Shown: positions 11,201 to 22,608, numbered from the stretch's first letter. The stretch is 64,000 nt of DNA from Saccharina japonica (GCA_008828725.1 MEHQ01002210.1:90644-154643), one strand, 5' to 3'. Notes: a model not told the origin generated them from the letters alone. Translations and numbers: made by a program.

Positions 11201-13090
11201 CAACACTCGTCCCATGATGGACACCCATCACACACCTTGTCGTAACGCGCAGTGCCTGCGCCCTCCTGCAGACGACGATCGCGTAAGGCAGACTGTGAAT
11301 AAATGGACCCGACGTTAACGTTGCGAGTTTTCAAAACTTGATAATCAAACCACGGTAATCGACCGCCACGCAAATAAGGCGTCTACCTGAGGTTGAACAA
11401 CGTCCATTGAATGTAGATATATGCATCAACAATCTGACAGGAAAAGCAACGGAGCCGACAGAGGCTTGCGTACCTTTGGGTTCTCTAGCGGATATTCTCC
11501 CTCTGGGCATAAAAAGGCATTTCCGTCGAAGGAAGTGTCGCTTATGGTGACCAAGGAATCGAAGACAGCAACAGCGAGGCCACTACTCGACGCCAAGTTC
11601 TCGATGAACTGGCATTTCGAGTACACTGTCGGTGCGGGTAAGACCTTTTCGTCATTGCCATTGTCATAATTTCCTACGGCACCCCCGATGCCCGCCGAAT
11701 TAGTCTGAAACGTCACGTTTTCGAAAGAATGACCCTGAGCATTGGCTGACGAAAATATAGCTCCACCGGTAGCGAAAGCGAAGTTGTCCGTAAACGTTGT
11801 CTCTCCGGTAATGTTGACGCGGGAACTTTCTCCGGTCCATGATCCGTATAGAGCCAAAGCCCCACCTTCGCCAGTGGTGGCGGAGTTGCGGAGGAATCTG
11901 GTGGTGCCCTGACAAGTTAGACGAGAGGACACGATGGCGTAAATTGCGCCCCCGTGCCTGTGGGCTACGTTGTCGGTGAACACGGTGTCGCCTGTCCACG
12001 TCACCACCGACTCCGATATGAACAGTGGACCTGCTTTGTCGCCGGCGATATTGCCTATGAACGTAGTTTCCCCGGTCCAAGAAATATCAGTGTTTGTAAG
12101 GGCGTGAAGCCCCCCCCCCACTTCACCCGCTGTATTTGATTCGAAGACCGTATTGCCGCTCCAAGCGATGATACACTCATAATCTAAAGCGAACCCACCG
12201 CCATCAACAGTTGCTGAGTTTTCGATAAATCTTGTTATTCCGGCCCATGAAAATCGCGTCGCGTTGTTTAGCAGTGCCGCCCCTCCAGTGCTGGCGCTGT
12301 TGTACTGAAACGTCGTCTCTCCATCCAACGAGACGACTGATGATTCCGCCATAATGGCGCCCCCGTAAACTGCGTCGTTATCATTGAATGTTGTGCTCCC
12401 TTGCCAATGCATATGCGAGCCTTGGTGTGTGAATACTGCACCTCCCTTAGAAGCTACGTTCCTAGTGAAAACCGTGTCACCGTCCCACGAAACTGCTGAT
12501 CTCCCTGGCGCGAAAATCGCACCCCCGCCCTGTAAAGCTTTGTTAGTACGGAATGTAGTCTTGTCGCTATCCCAAAATACGGTAGAAGAATCCGACGCGT
12601 ATATCGCGCCTCCATACTCAGCGGTGTTTGATTCGAACGTCGTTCTGCCGCCGAATGAGACGTTAGCTTGGTCCAGAGCTACGACAGCCCCGCCGGTGAC
12701 CGCGTGACCGTTTGTGAGGGTCATATCAGAAATATGCAAAGAGGACGCATCCTCGACAGCAAACAGTTGGGTCATGCGGTTCCCATCGGCTGTTGCCATT
12801 GTATCTGCTCCAGTTATGATGAGAGACGTGCCCTGCGTGATAATGATCGTTCGAGCAACAACGACGTCTCCATACCACAGAACGGAGAATGATCCATTGG
12901 AGCACTGAAGCGAACTCGCGAGGGTAGCTGTGTCGCTGGTGTTTCGTACCGTCAGCGCCCGGTGTGCAGCACGGCAGGGTTGAAATCCTTGGGCCGATGC
13001 AAACGCAAGAAGAAGAAGCAGGCTCGCGGCCTGGAGAAAAACGAGCGACGAAGACCTGAGTGCATAAAAGCGGCCGTCGTGCCTGATTGT
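8251..13090 (-). CDS. Gene A: Pmp-like beta-helix and multi-pass membrane protein
   Basis: Four exons are inferred: about 13090-11474, 11265-10974, 10846-10584 and 9375-8251; the joins keep frame. Exon 1 starts with a signal-like segment (SLVFLQAASLLLLAFASA) followed by about 13 Pmp-type turns (GGAIYA, GGAIFAP, GGALALYG, with TTFxxN), a right-handed parallel beta-helix. Exons 2-3 encode a Cys-rich module (CDGCPSWDECWGC, GPYCSVCQSGY) and the first membrane helix. Exon 4 encodes about six more helices with the family landmarks DFHDRLL, YLRADYRILC and YRPKRFFYEIIEYGRR. Introns 1 and 2 are GT-AG (208 and 127 bp); intron 3 is GC-AG. The protein would be about 1090 residues, probably at the cell surface; ligand and transport activity are unknown. 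No in-frame ATG precedes the signal segment, so a short upstream exon is likely. All exons are open. Confidence 0.85.
9376..10583 (-). other. Intron 3 of gene A, GC-AG type
   Basis: The donor reads CAG|GCAAGC at 10584/10583 and the acceptor CGCAG|TTTGC at 9376/9375. The joined codons give WQILTQ-FASVAN, which fits the paralogue. Gene B has a GC donor at the same place. The intron contains a small tandem repeat at 10186-10325 and a dispersed repeat near 9980-10060. Confidence 0.75.
10186..10325. repeat. Three-unit 45-bp tandem repeat in intron 3
   Basis: The core ACGAAGATCCACT occurs at 10202, 10247 and 10292, exactly 45 bp apart. The repeat is absent from the matching intron of gene B, so it arose after the duplication or was lost there. 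Confidence 0.8.
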
Positions 13091-13739
13091 TCAACGCGGT
13101 AGGAATTCAGGTGTGGATGAGCACATTACCACGTATTGCTTGAAAACCGGGGATACCTACTAACAAGTGCCACACGCAGTACAGCAAAACCCTGGGATGT
13201 ACATAGGTATATCTACAGTTGCACATCACCCACTGTTTGTATTACACAAGCCCGGCGTAGAATAGTGAGGTCATCAAGGGAAACCCGGCGGGTGCTTTCA
13301 AGATGTTCTTTCTAGATCGAAATCGATTAACATACAGGCAGTCCGCAACGGCGGGGGGCCTCTATGTCCACGTGAACCTCGTCTGTATCAGCTTGTAATC
13401 GTTGCTTCCATGCTGTACAAGCACTCAGCATTCAAATTGCGTACTACATCATGGTCAATGCATATCACTAGCGTTATACACCTACGGTAGCCAATCATTT
13501 ACACTATGACAAACCCCACCTTGACACCCTTCACGCCTTGAACTGGTCATGATATACACCGCTTACATTGAAATCTGCCGTTATGATATATCGTGCCGGA
13601 TATGTACAGTACATGTCTAACCCAGGAAATGTGTCCTAGATCATGCAGATCTTACGGTACTCAAGTGTCAACATGAGTTAGATCCAACTGATCAATAAAA
13701 TATCCGCCATGATTATTTCACGTACGTCGTCAGGGTGCA

Positions 13740-14010
13740 AGCACCATTGCGTACGAGTCATTTCAGCCCGTGGTACCCTTCGGACTCGCTAGGACGCAGT
13801 CATTTCAGTTCTTAGTACTCTGGAGACTCTCAATATCTCAGGCATCTCGGCGTCTGATACCCTGGGGACTCAGAAGAACTCGGTGATTTCAACTTCTGGT
13901 TTTCTGGGGTTTGGTGAGGACTCAGTTACTTCTGCTTCTGGCAGCCAAAAGACTGGCAAGGACTCAACAATTTCAGGATATGATACCCAGGGTACTTACG
14001 GTTTCAACCG
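13740..14010. repeat. Degenerate GGACTCAGTCATTTCAG minisatellite (A copy)
   Basis: GGACTC, TCAGTCATTTCAG and TTCTGGTACCC-like words recur at irregular steps of about 40-70 bp. The array has a homologue at 43800-44010, so it existed before the duplication. Confidence 0.6.
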
Positions 14011-14059
14011 GCTGGGCCTCGCTAGTCAACAACCGAGTCGCAGTGAAAGATACTGGTAA

Positions 14060-14353
14060 TATGATGACCTTGAACATGTATGTTATCAAGTGTGAATCGA
14101 CCGCATTTCCGAGGTGAGGACACCCTGTCGTTACCGTACAAGGGTTCCCGTACTATTTCCAAGCGGTTCCTTTCCGAAAACGTTCGTGTTTAGTTGTAAG
14201 GAATAATAGCGCGCTGCGACACGCACCTTGTCTTTGTCGGGCGAACGACGTAGCGAGACTCCATTCCGTTGTCGACCTGCAGGAGCACACACTACGGGCA
14301 ACACGTGTAACAGGTGTATATATATATATCATGGTGAGGAGAGGAGCAACCAA
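14060..14353 (-). pseudogene. A copy of a conserved unrecognised reading frame
   Basis: The minus-strand frame 14353-14153 (GACRSALLFLTTKHERFRKG near its end) is clearly similar to the longer open frame at 44331-44035. After its stop at 14153 the same frame still resembles the B copy (TGCPHLGNAVDSHLITY). One in-frame stop therefore separates two similar parts. I do not recognise a protein family. It may be a decayed coding exon or noncoding DNA with chance similarity retained from the duplication. Confidence 0.25.
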
Positions 14354-15158
14354 CAGTATTCATCGATAGACAGACGCTGTCAGCACGTTTTCGGTGCGAA
14401 TGTAAACCGGCAATGATATATCATCTTTACGTAAAGGGCGTAGGCCACCAGGCGCAGAGTGCCATCCACCACACAATCGACAACGAAACAATGTTTTAAC
14501 CTACCTTATACTAATCGTTTTGTTCTGGAGGCATTCGATGTTAAATCCCGTCCTCGCGTTATGCCGTGCACCGTTTGCTGCTGCTCACTATATACATATC
14601 ATGGATTCAATTAGTACCGATTTGGTCACTGTACTCAATCCAATTAACGGCAAAGGTTATGCACATCTTATGGCATGGTAATTATTCGCCAGAGTACATT
14701 GGTTGTGTGGAAATCGGCGGGTAATGGTGTCCATTGACAGGCATTGTTGACCACAACTGATTGTACACGGTGTCGATTGATAGCCATTGCCGGCCACAAA
14801 GGTTTTGGAAAAGGATCTAGCCAGCGCTTTTGCCGTCTACAATACATTAATAAATGGAGACATCGATAGCCATTGTCAACAGCAATATATTCTGCTAGCT
14901 ATCCATCGATAACAATGGTTGGGTGCAACAACTTTCCACCGAGGTACTGCAGCACATTCCTGACTGCCCAATACGTTGGGGACGTAACCTATCGACAGAG
15001 ACTCCCGACAACTATAGATCGAGAAACTTGGTCAATCGGTTTGCTTTTCACCGACCACAGGACACCTTGTCCGTTGCACCATAGTATATATTGAGTTAAA
15101 TGTTTGGCTTGATTATCCTTGTCGTCCGACAATGAGTAGCATGGGTTCAACATTGATC

Positions 15159-15507
15159 GTTCGACGTTACGAACGGAGAAAACCGCATAAACAAACTGCT
15201 TGTGCACAGAGGGCATGGACTACTGTCCAGGGTGTGCATGTATCTGCAGACCATTCCCAGTTGTGCTTCCCGCGGGATATTTTCCTGCTGGTTTTGGGTG
15301 GGATTCAGCCGATATCCCGTGGTCAAGTAATATATGTGAACTCTCGTTCCCGCGCAAACTCGATTACCACGGATTGCTATATCCCCTTGCCCCGTCACGG
15401 AAAAGTGTAAATCCCCTTCCCGCACTAACTCGTCCAGCGCAAATTCTACTTTCACGTTACAACGCAGACACGTCCCGTACAATTCAGTATATACCCGAAG
15501 TTCGTGA
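15159..15507. other. 345-bp segment present only in the A flank
   Basis: Flanking sequence GAGTAGCATGGGTTCAAC (15133) and CGTGAGTAGAGTAAACGCG (15502) is nearly contiguous in the B copy at 45130-45190, where only a few bases lie between. This is an insertion in A or a deletion in B. I see no clear terminal repeats or target duplication. Confidence 0.6.
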
Positions 15508-15789
15508 GTAGAGTAAACGCGTAAAACCCCGCTAACCCGGAAATACAGATAACTACCCCTCCGGAGGAACTGACAGAGTTAACAAAAACGCCAGATTACC
15601 TCTTAAACTCCCACGTACGATGGATTTCTGCTCTTTCTCCATTACTTTAGTTGTTTTTCGAACAAGTGATGCTCTTGTCAATTGTCTAATCTATTAATAA
15701 TACGGTACACCTGGTGTAAGATACATAAAGTATTGGTGACGAATGGAATATTATATATTCCCCGCATGTTGTGCAACGTAACCATAAAC

Positions 15790-15930
15790 CCTCCGAAAAT
15801 AATCCCGTTTAGTCCCGTCGTGGCTCGATCCCGCACAAACTATTCCGTCGAATCCCGGCGTGGCTAGATCCCGTCAAGTTTCGTTGGGGCTAAATCGCGT
15901 TCCGCAGAGACCGGTGGTGGCGAGATCCTA
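15790..15930. repeat. Short ATCCCGTCGTGGCTAGATCCCG-type array (A copy)
   Basis: Words of the type TCCCGTCGTGGCT and GATCCCG recur about every 40-45 bp for three to four units. The same array is at 45478-45600 in the B block. Confidence 0.6.
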
Positions 15931-16173
15931 GCTGACTTCAGTGAGACAACAACCTTTGTATTTCTGCTCTAGCCTCCGACTAAATATGGGCACAGATGAC
16001 ATTTTGGAAAAATATTTAAATCAGATAGGAGGCGTTATTTTAAAAAACAAGTATGCCGGTTTCAAACCGGGTAACAAAAAACCGCTTAAACTGGTTTATT
16101 GGTGGTTTCCTATCTATAACGTTGCAAATCAGGTTGTTTTTTCAATGCTTGGCACCTTATGGTGTAGTCCAAA

Positions 16174-17240
16174 GTGCGTGTTTGACTCCTTTCGCGGACG
16201 ATGCGCGACTTTAAGATGGGTTTCCAGGCGTATTGATGTTGATCAACGTGAAGGATGAAATTTACCTAAAAACACGATGTCAACCGTTAGTTTTGAAAAT
16301 CAACAAAACAAAAGTACTGATTATTGCAAATCACAAATACATCAACAGGGCCTCGCGATAAAGATAATGTAAGCTTTACCAGGAACGCGTAATGAAAAGG
16401 AAACCAAACAATCTACACCAATAAAAAACAATGTACGTATTATAGTCTATATAAATATCGTAAGGTTTCAGTACGACCGCACTCGAATGTCTTGAAATAG
16501 ATGAATCGAATGTATTGAAATAAATGAAAACAAAGTATTTGGCATATTAACGCCATTCAAGTCAAATGCGCTACTATTAATAATCAATTAAAGAAACCAA
16601 CTATGGTGCAATACAATCGATAATAAAATCAGGACCTTTTTTTGGTTAAATACCACAACGCCATTTGGACTGCATGTAAACCACAGAAACAAGAGACCCG
16701 CACACTATCAATACATTATTACATTAATAAATACATTAAAAAATCAAAACATTGATATATTAATACATTAGTCATATATTAATCACACACTGGACAAATT
16801 GTATTTCAATAATAAATTTTGTCGATCATTAATTTTAGGTTGTTGTTGTTGTCTTAACATTAAACTCGTTTCAGTTGCTAATCCCTATAGTCTGATCTAG
16901 CAAGATCACAGCCCGTGGTCACAAAAGCGCTATAGCCATCAGAGAATCCTAAAGAACACGCACACTTAGCAGGGAAAGGATACACCAGTCCGAAGAGGTA
17001 CACCTAAAAATCCCTACAGCATGTTATGCGTGTCCAAAACCGAACTACACGCCCGCAATCTCCATTCGACTACAGCAGCATCGCCCCCCCCCCCCCCCCC
17101 CCACTCTTTACCAATGAATTTGCCGACTACAGCGTAACTACTGTCTGAAGTGCTGTCTGTACAAAAACACACGGTAGGCGTGGGAACAAGATGGAGCACG
17201 CAGCTGCTGTCTGAAGTGCTGCCGGAATGACAGTCCGCGG
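16174..17240. other. AT-rich DNA with ATTAATAC microsatellite and poly-C
   Basis: No gene is visible. ATACATTA-type words dominate 16700-16780 and a 19-base C run lies at 17084-17102. The C run may be a sequencing or assembly weak point. Confidence 0.6.
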
Positions 17241-17249
17241 GCACACAGT

Positions 17250-17539
17250 GAAAAAGAACAGCCAACCAAAGCCATCACGTCAATTGACAATTGCCCGAAT
17301 CTATCCTGAACGTCTGTGTTAGGCCCAGCATTATAAACATCGACACTGATTAGGAATCGTTCCACATTGAAGGGGTCTTCCACGATCAGGCACACAATGA
17401 AGGCACCCGGGGTGTCCGCGCCATCTCTGCCGCGTCTCTCTACAAAACCAGTGACGTCATCCACACAGACCCAACAACAAAATTCAGGGGAAAAAACGAA
17501 ACAAAAATTGTCAACAAAAAATGTTTGTCCGTTCGTCAC
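17250..17539 (-). CDS. Possible coding exon, unrecognised
   Basis: The minus-strand frame from ATG 17539 reads through about 96 residues of protein-like composition, including GRDGADTPGAFIVCLIVEDP and DVYNAGPNTDVQDRFGQLS. The frame then continues to 17138 through sequence made of short repeated pieces, so I place the likely exon end near 17250, where TTGGTTGGCT offers a weak donor. No family is recognised. It could be the first exon of a small gene or a remnant of an old mobile element. Confidence 0.3.
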
Positions 17540-17901
17540 GGGTCGATGTCGTCCGTGCTCCGGGTGGCTGCTCCGCGCTGCTGTGCTGCTGCTGCGGCGC
17601 GCTGCTGTGATCCGGCGCGCCGCTCCGGTGCCACTTGGCCTGTCCTAGAACGACCACACTCGACCTGCTCCGTCAGTACTCGCTCTCGTTGTTGTCCTTC
17701 CCAGTCGGCTTCTCGCTTTCTCCCTCGTTGCACTCAGGGTGCTTAGTCTGGAAAATAAAATTTCTCGCGCTGAAGGGATTGACCAGTCCAGACTTCAGCT
17801 CGTCGCCACACGCTCCCTCCTCCTTTGATGGCGAAGCCAGGTTACTGAGACAGTACAGCTCCCTCTAGCAGACACACCTAGGGCCGTGTACGTAGTGTCC
17901 G

Positions 17902-18144
17902 TCAACCTTTCTGATGGCGTCTGCTTCCGCGCACAAAAGTGAGATGGACATTGCTGTCTACACCGACGGCGAAAAAGGCCCGTGCATCTGAACGTTTGCG
18001 CCTAACGCACCAGTGCCGACCCAACTCTACCGCTGCACACGCTTCGCGGCGGGTGCGCAGCAGTAAGAAGGTATCGGTCCGCTTGAGGGTGAGCCTAGCC
18101 TTGCTCGCTAGAAAGACCCCCCCCCTCGCTATGGGCCATGCCAA
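17902..18144 (-). CDS. Short unrecognised ORF, possibly same locus
   Basis: An 80-codon minus-strand frame contains RLTLKRTDTFLLLRTRREAC and KRSDARAFFAVGVDSNVHLT, an uneven but protein-like composition. It lies on the same strand and upstream of the candidate exon at 17250-17539, with a repeat-like Cys/Ala-rich stretch between them. No splice sites join them convincingly. It may be chance. Confidence 0.2.
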   Translation of the reverse strand: MAWPIARGGVFLASKARLTLKRTDTFLLLRTRREACAAVELGRHWCVRRKRSDARAFFAVGVDSNVHLTFVRGSRRHQKG

Positions 18145-18189
18145 AGCAAAAACTTTGCCGAGGCAGCGAGGGGAAGAAGGGAAGGAGTA

Positions 18190-18370
18190 TTTAGGTGTTG
18201 TCTATTTATTGGAATTGCCCAACCAAATGATTTCGATCGAAGTATGTTTATTGGGATTGTCCGGGGAATTCATTTTGGACGCTGTCTACTCATTGGAAAT
18301 GTATAGACAATTGATTTTGTGTGCTGTCAGTTAATTGGAATTGCTAGGGCAATTCTTTGGACCATTTCTA
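18190..18370 (+). repeat. Degenerate 42-bp minisatellite, locus 2 left part
   Basis: Four units of the 42-bp family (GTCTATTTATTGGAATTGCC type) end at 18370. The same family in the same orientation resumes at 20225, so the 1.85 kb between them looks like later material placed inside one array. Confidence 0.7.
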
Positions 18371-18396
18371 TTACAATAGTTCAAAGGATAGTAGTG

Positions 18397-18924
18397 TAGG
18401 GTATACCGGTACCGGGTGTATATTTGTTGCGCGTACCGAACTTACCGAAGTGTCGGGTACCGGTGTTGAAAAAGTACCGAACTTACCAAAGTGTCCGGTA
18501 CCGGTATTAAACAAATTACTGAACTTACCGAAGTGTTCGGTAGGGTATTAAGCACACTATCGAGAAAGTACCGGTACCCCCATTATTATGGGCGAGGGTA
18601 TACCGGTACCCGGGATATCTTTTGATGAGCGTACCGAACTTACGGAAGGATCAGGTACCGGTATTGAACACATAGCGAACTTACCGAAGTGTCAGGTACC
18701 GGTATTGGAAAAATACTGAACTTACTGAGATGTCGGGTACCGGTATTGAAATGATACCGAACTTAACGAAGTGTCGGGTACCGGTATTGATATATTACAG
18801 AGTTTACCAAAGTATCGGGTACCCGTAGGGCAGCAATACCGAACTTACCCAAGTGTCAGGTACCGGCATTTACTGAGGAAATACCCCCGGTATGCTTCAG
18901 TAAGTACCCTGCCGAAAACACCCT
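18397..18924 (+). repeat. 41-bp GTACCG/GGTACCGG tandem array, copy 1
   Basis: The unit core GTACCGAACTTACCGAAG followed by GGTACCGGTATTG recurs at 41-bp steps (for example 18433 and 18474). Two sub-blocks are visible, beginning near 18397 and 18595 with GGGTATACCGGTACC. The array closes with AAATACCCCCGGTATGCTTC. Copy 2 at 19735-20215 has the same start and end structure. Confidence 0.8.
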
Positions 18925-18939
18925 AAATACATGTGTACT

Positions 18940-19645
18940 CGTATTATATACGTATAACAACAGCAAACAGATGGCGGCGGCAACGGCGAACAAGACACCA
19001 ATGCCGACGCCCCCATCCCAATCACCTAGCAAGCGGCAGCATGGTTAGCAGCAGCCCCAGCCGCAGCAAGAGCAACAACAAAAAACAGCAGCAGAGGGGC
19101 AGAAGCAGCAGCTCCAACTTGGGCAACGTGCTGCTGCTGTGGGCTCTACTGTATATTTGCAATATTTGTTATACAGTCCACGCGTGCCACTGCCATCGAG
19201 TGCTACGCTTAAAGCCCGTTTCACACCCCAACCTCCGAACTTCTAAGCTCGGCACACGGTCTAGATCATCGGCGACCTCGCGTTGTGCTGCTGCAGCTGC
19301 TGCTGATACATCCGTGTTTGAATATAGTTAGAGCAACGATCGATTCGAGATGTCGCGTTCAAGTTCGTATAGACGATGCATGATATCATACAAATAGTTT
19401 CCCAGGAGAGCAGTCGAACCTTCTCCTACCACATAAAGTTTGCGCAGAGCGTGCCGTAGCACCGCCCCGGCGGCACCTCTAACCCAACGTCTCGAGTTGG
19501 TAATAAAACCAGCTATCCTTTCACTCCGTACTATCGGTGGTTGTTGTGTTGTGTCTACAGCCATGCATGGTGGGTGTGACATGAGTGCGCTGTGTCACTC
19601 CAGAACCAAGGACCAGACACGTAAATGATGTACGGAAGACTGCTG
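18940..19645 (+). mobile_element. CAG-rich element remnant without clear ends
   Basis: The order of parts, a CAACAGCAG-rich plus-strand segment, then a GC-rich middle and then CGGTGGTTGTTGTGTTGTGT near 19530, parallels the TIR elements at 46622-47728 and 48289-49421. No terminal GAGTGTTTGC is found, so it is a truncated or diverged relative. The 132-codon frame at 18933-19331 is made from CAG-type repetition. Confidence 0.45.
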
Positions 19646-19734
19646 CTGCCACAAATAAATGCATAAGCTGTGTCCGTATTGCATAGATACCCAATTCTCT
19701 GATATCGAGGCCGCACCGATCACCGCCGGTAATG

Positions 19735-20215
19735 TGGTCGAGGGTAAGCCGATACCCGGAGTATATTCGGATACGCGTAATGAACGTACCGAAGTATCGG
19801 AGGGTACCGGTATTGGAAAAGTACCGAAATTACTGAAGTGTCAGGTACCGGTATTAGAAAAGTACCGACCTTACAGAAGTGTAGGGTATCGGTATCGAAA
19901 CAATACCGAACTTACCGAAGTATCGGGTATGGGTATTGACAAAGTACCAAACTTACCGAAGTGTTCGGTAGGTTATCGAGACCGGTACCGAACAAATACC
20001 GGTAACCCCGGTATTGCGGTAGCTGGGGTATATTTGGGTGGTCGTACCGAACTTACCGAAGTCTCGGGTACCGGTATTGGAAAAACCCCGAACCTACCGA
20101 AGTATCGGGTACCGGTATCGAGGCCATACAGAACTTACCGAAGTATTGAGTACCGGTATTTACCGAGAAAATACCCCTGGTATACTTCGGTACCTACCCT
20201 ACCGAACATACCTTT
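19735..20215 (+). repeat. 41-bp GTACCG/GGTACCGG tandem array, copy 2
   Basis: The units are the same as at 18397-18924, again in two sub-blocks (starts near 19740 and 20023), ending AAATACCCCTGGTATACTTC. The 187-codon frame through it is a repeat translation and not a gene. Confidence 0.8.
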
Positions 20216-20224
20216 GCAATAGTC

Positions 20225-20620
20225 TATGGTGGCTACAATTGATTTCAGATGCTGAATATGAATTGAATTTGTCCAACCAGATTATTTCGATTGAAAAACA
20301 TTAATTGGAATTGTTCGGGCAACTGATATTGGGTGCTGTCTACTAATTGGAAGTGTGCCTACAATTGATTTCGGGTGCTGTCTATGAATTGGAATTGCGG
20401 AGACAATTGATTTCGAATGCTATCTATGAAATGCAGTTGTCCAACTAAATTATTTCAAATGGTGTCTATGAATTGGAATTGCCCAGTCAAACGTTTTCGA
20501 GTGGGATATATTAGTCGGAATTGTCCTGCCTATTTGTTTCGAGTGCTGTATATCACTTGTAATTTTTCAACAAAATGATTTCGAGTACGATCTGTTAATT
20601 GGAATTGTCGAGATCATAAC
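20225..20620 (+). repeat. Degenerate 42-bp minisatellite, locus 2 right part
   Basis: Eight to nine units with TCTATGAATTGGAATTG and TTTCGAGTGCT cores continue the family of 18190-18370 in the same orientation. Confidence 0.75.
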
Positions 20621-21480
20621 TGTTTTGATCAAACCCTAACAAATGGGAGATCAGAGCAAACCCTGTTGAACAAACTCAAAACTAATTATGAAGGTCAAGA
20701 CAGAAACCTCTTGACCAAACCACTCCTGTTGATAAGCGAGACTTTATCTAATTGCTGGAAAAATTTAAATTGAAAAGTCAGGTCAGAACGCTATGGGTCC
20801 GACCATTCCTATTGATCGGCAAGACCTTCAGCTATGAATAATTGTTCAAACAATTACAATTGGAAGGTCAGAGCAGAAACGTTTTGATTGTACCATTCCA
20901 ATTACTAGACAAGACCAGAATGTAAATGCTGAAACAATATCTGTTGAAGGGGCAGGAGATAAACCTGTCGACCAAACTACTCCTATTGACAGGCAAAACC
21001 TTCAACAATTTGTTGAACCAATTCCAACTGGAAGGTCAGAGCAGAAAAGGTTTGATTGAATAATTCCAATTAGTAGACGAGACCAGAAAGTAGTTGCTGA
21101 AACACTATCTGTTGGAAGGGTAGGACCCAAACCTATTGGCCGAACCGTTGTTTTTAATACATGCGCCACAAAAGCAATATCACGACCAATTCCATTTGAA
21201 TGGAATCCCGGAAGATCTACAGTAAAAGCAAAAGTCCATCGTTTGTAGGTCCCATATCGTTTTGAAAAAGTAATTGAGTATTGGAGCTTCCGGAGCGAAA
21301 TAGTTGCCGTAGACAATTCCAGTTGAGTAACAGGGCTCTGAAACAATGGTCTAAGCATTTCCAATTAGTAGGCGGACTACAATAAGTCGTTTCCTTTGTA
21401 ATTATAATTGAAATGATATGTTAGGAATCAATTGTCCGCCTCATATTACCTAATAGATTTTTCGGTGGGTCTATTATAGG
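20621..21480. repeat. Degenerate repeats with a roughly 172-bp step
   Basis: The segments CTGGAAGGTCAGAGCAGAAA near 20857 and 21029 and CAATTACTAGACAAGACC/CAATTAGTAGACGAGACC after them show a step near 172 bp. Further weak copies lie on either side. No gene is seen. Confidence 0.55.
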
Positions 21481-21789
21481 CACAATAGTCTATTGCGATA
21501 TCTATTGTCCAAGCCATAAGCAGGAACAGAATGTAACCCGCCGCCAAATGTTTTGCCCGAGATATATTTTCGAGCGAATGCGAGTTTCTAATTTTGACCA
21601 AGTCTCTCGTGATACGGACCCCTTACGAGAAAGGGTCGACCATTTTTTTACTTGATTAAAAAGTTGAATCTGTCTGCACTTTTCCGTCGGCACTTTTCAT
21701 CAAATTCTCAGAATTTTATTCGTCTACTACGTTGTTATCCAACGTATTCTCAAAATTGTATCTTGTCTATTTCGTTGTACTCTCACATA

Positions 21790-21990
21790 AAACAAGACGA
21801 TGTGAGAGGTACACGGGTCTCGAACCCCTGACCCTTGTGATCATAAGCACCTGTGCTACCTGTTACCCTACTCGTACAGGTGGTGTGATCATCCAGTTTT
21901 TCTTTACTTCTGTAAGTAAACGTACTGCAACTCTAAAGGCGAAAAAAACGTGGTCAACACGGTTTCGAACCCGTGACCCTCGCTTTTTCC
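21790..21990 (-). mobile_element. Two tRNA-like SINE heads
   Basis: On the minus strand, B boxes GGGGTTCGAGACCC (near 21825) and GGGTTCGAAACCG (near 21970) lie about 145 bp apart. The first has an A-box-like GTAACAGGTAGCACAGG upstream. I cannot fold either into a standard tRNA with a proper anticodon arm, so I treat them as SINE-derived and not as tRNA genes. Confidence 0.45.
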
Positions 21991-22025
21991 TGTTTTTTTT
22001 CCCCACTACTGCACACAAGTTGTTC

Positions 22026-22135
22026 AAGTCATTTCAGACCCACCATACAAAAACCAAGTCATTTCAGACCCACCATACAATTTCGAGTCATTTCCAGCCC
22101 ACTATACAAAAACCAAGTCATTTCAGGCCCCCGCA
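22026..22135 (+). repeat. 30-bp tandem repeat, four units
   Basis: AAGTCATTTCAGACCCACCA starts units at 22026, 22056, about 22085 and 22115. It lies just left of the LTR element. Confidence 0.85.
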
Positions 22136-22179
22136 AGTAGAGCAGATCCTGATTGCCATAGCCTGCGCGATCATGCGTG

Positions 22180-22470
22180 TGCTATGGTACTGCTGACATG
22201 ATGTGGAAACGTTTGGTAAATACCTGGTATCAGGTATAAGAATCGTATTGGTAGTACTTGGAAGGCGGTATCTTAGGTGGGAACCAGGGATGGTTCCCGA
22301 TGGCTTTGTGCCATCTCGTCTTCTCAGTCGTTCATCACGCGAAAACGGAATAAACCTGCTCTTCTTCTATCTCTACGCAAACAACACACGTGAGTACCAA
22401 CGAGTACCCGTTCCATAGGCTGACCTGGCTAGGGATACCCTGTCCTCTTATACCTAGCTTCATCCTTACA
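22180..22470 (+). repeat. Left LTR
   Basis: It runs from TGCTATGGTACTGCTG to CATCCTTACA. TGGCGTTGCATATCGG begins two bases inside (22473) and is a possible primer-binding site, although I cannot name the tRNA. Confidence 0.88.
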
Positions 22471-22608
22471 CTTGGCGTTGCATATCGGCAGGACTAGTCT
22501 AAAACGGAGAAAGTTTTTTTACTCGTGCTCGGTTTCTCTTTTTGTTACCGTTAGGCTATTCGTGCTTTCTGAGCGAGAGAGCAGCGTTGCTCCGCTCACC
22601 AGCCATCC

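Larger units (their letters stand above)
8153..16173. repeat. Segmental duplication block A1
   Basis: This block is homologous in the same orientation to 37464-45843. It contains gene A and about 3 kb upstream of it. Homology starts near TAAGCAGCTTTTTCCAT (8164) and ends near CAATGCTTGGCACCTTATGG (16144). Exons match best, and upstream noncoding DNA is still readily alignable, so the copies are paralogous and not recent duplicates. Confidence 0.9.
13091..16173. other. Upstream flank of gene A, conserved with gene B flank
   Basis: This flank holds the promoter side of gene A. It aligns with 43145-45843 over its length. A missing first exon of gene A is expected in it. A conserved ATG at 13191 (minus strand) has a counterpart in the B copy, but the possible donor sites after it do not agree in phase between copies, so I do not call an exon. 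Confidence 0.5.

Noticed and set aside
18397-20215. CRISPR-like regular repeats
   Set aside because: The genome is eukaryotic, units touch without distinct spacers, they are degenerate, and no cas genes are present.
19659-20222. 187-codon frame with GTGIGK-like repeats
   Set aside because: It translates the 41-bp tandem array, and similar frames occur in more than one phase.
21790-21990. tRNA genes
   Set aside because: B-box sequences are present, but no standard anticodon arm or acceptor pairing can be formed. They fit SINE heads better.
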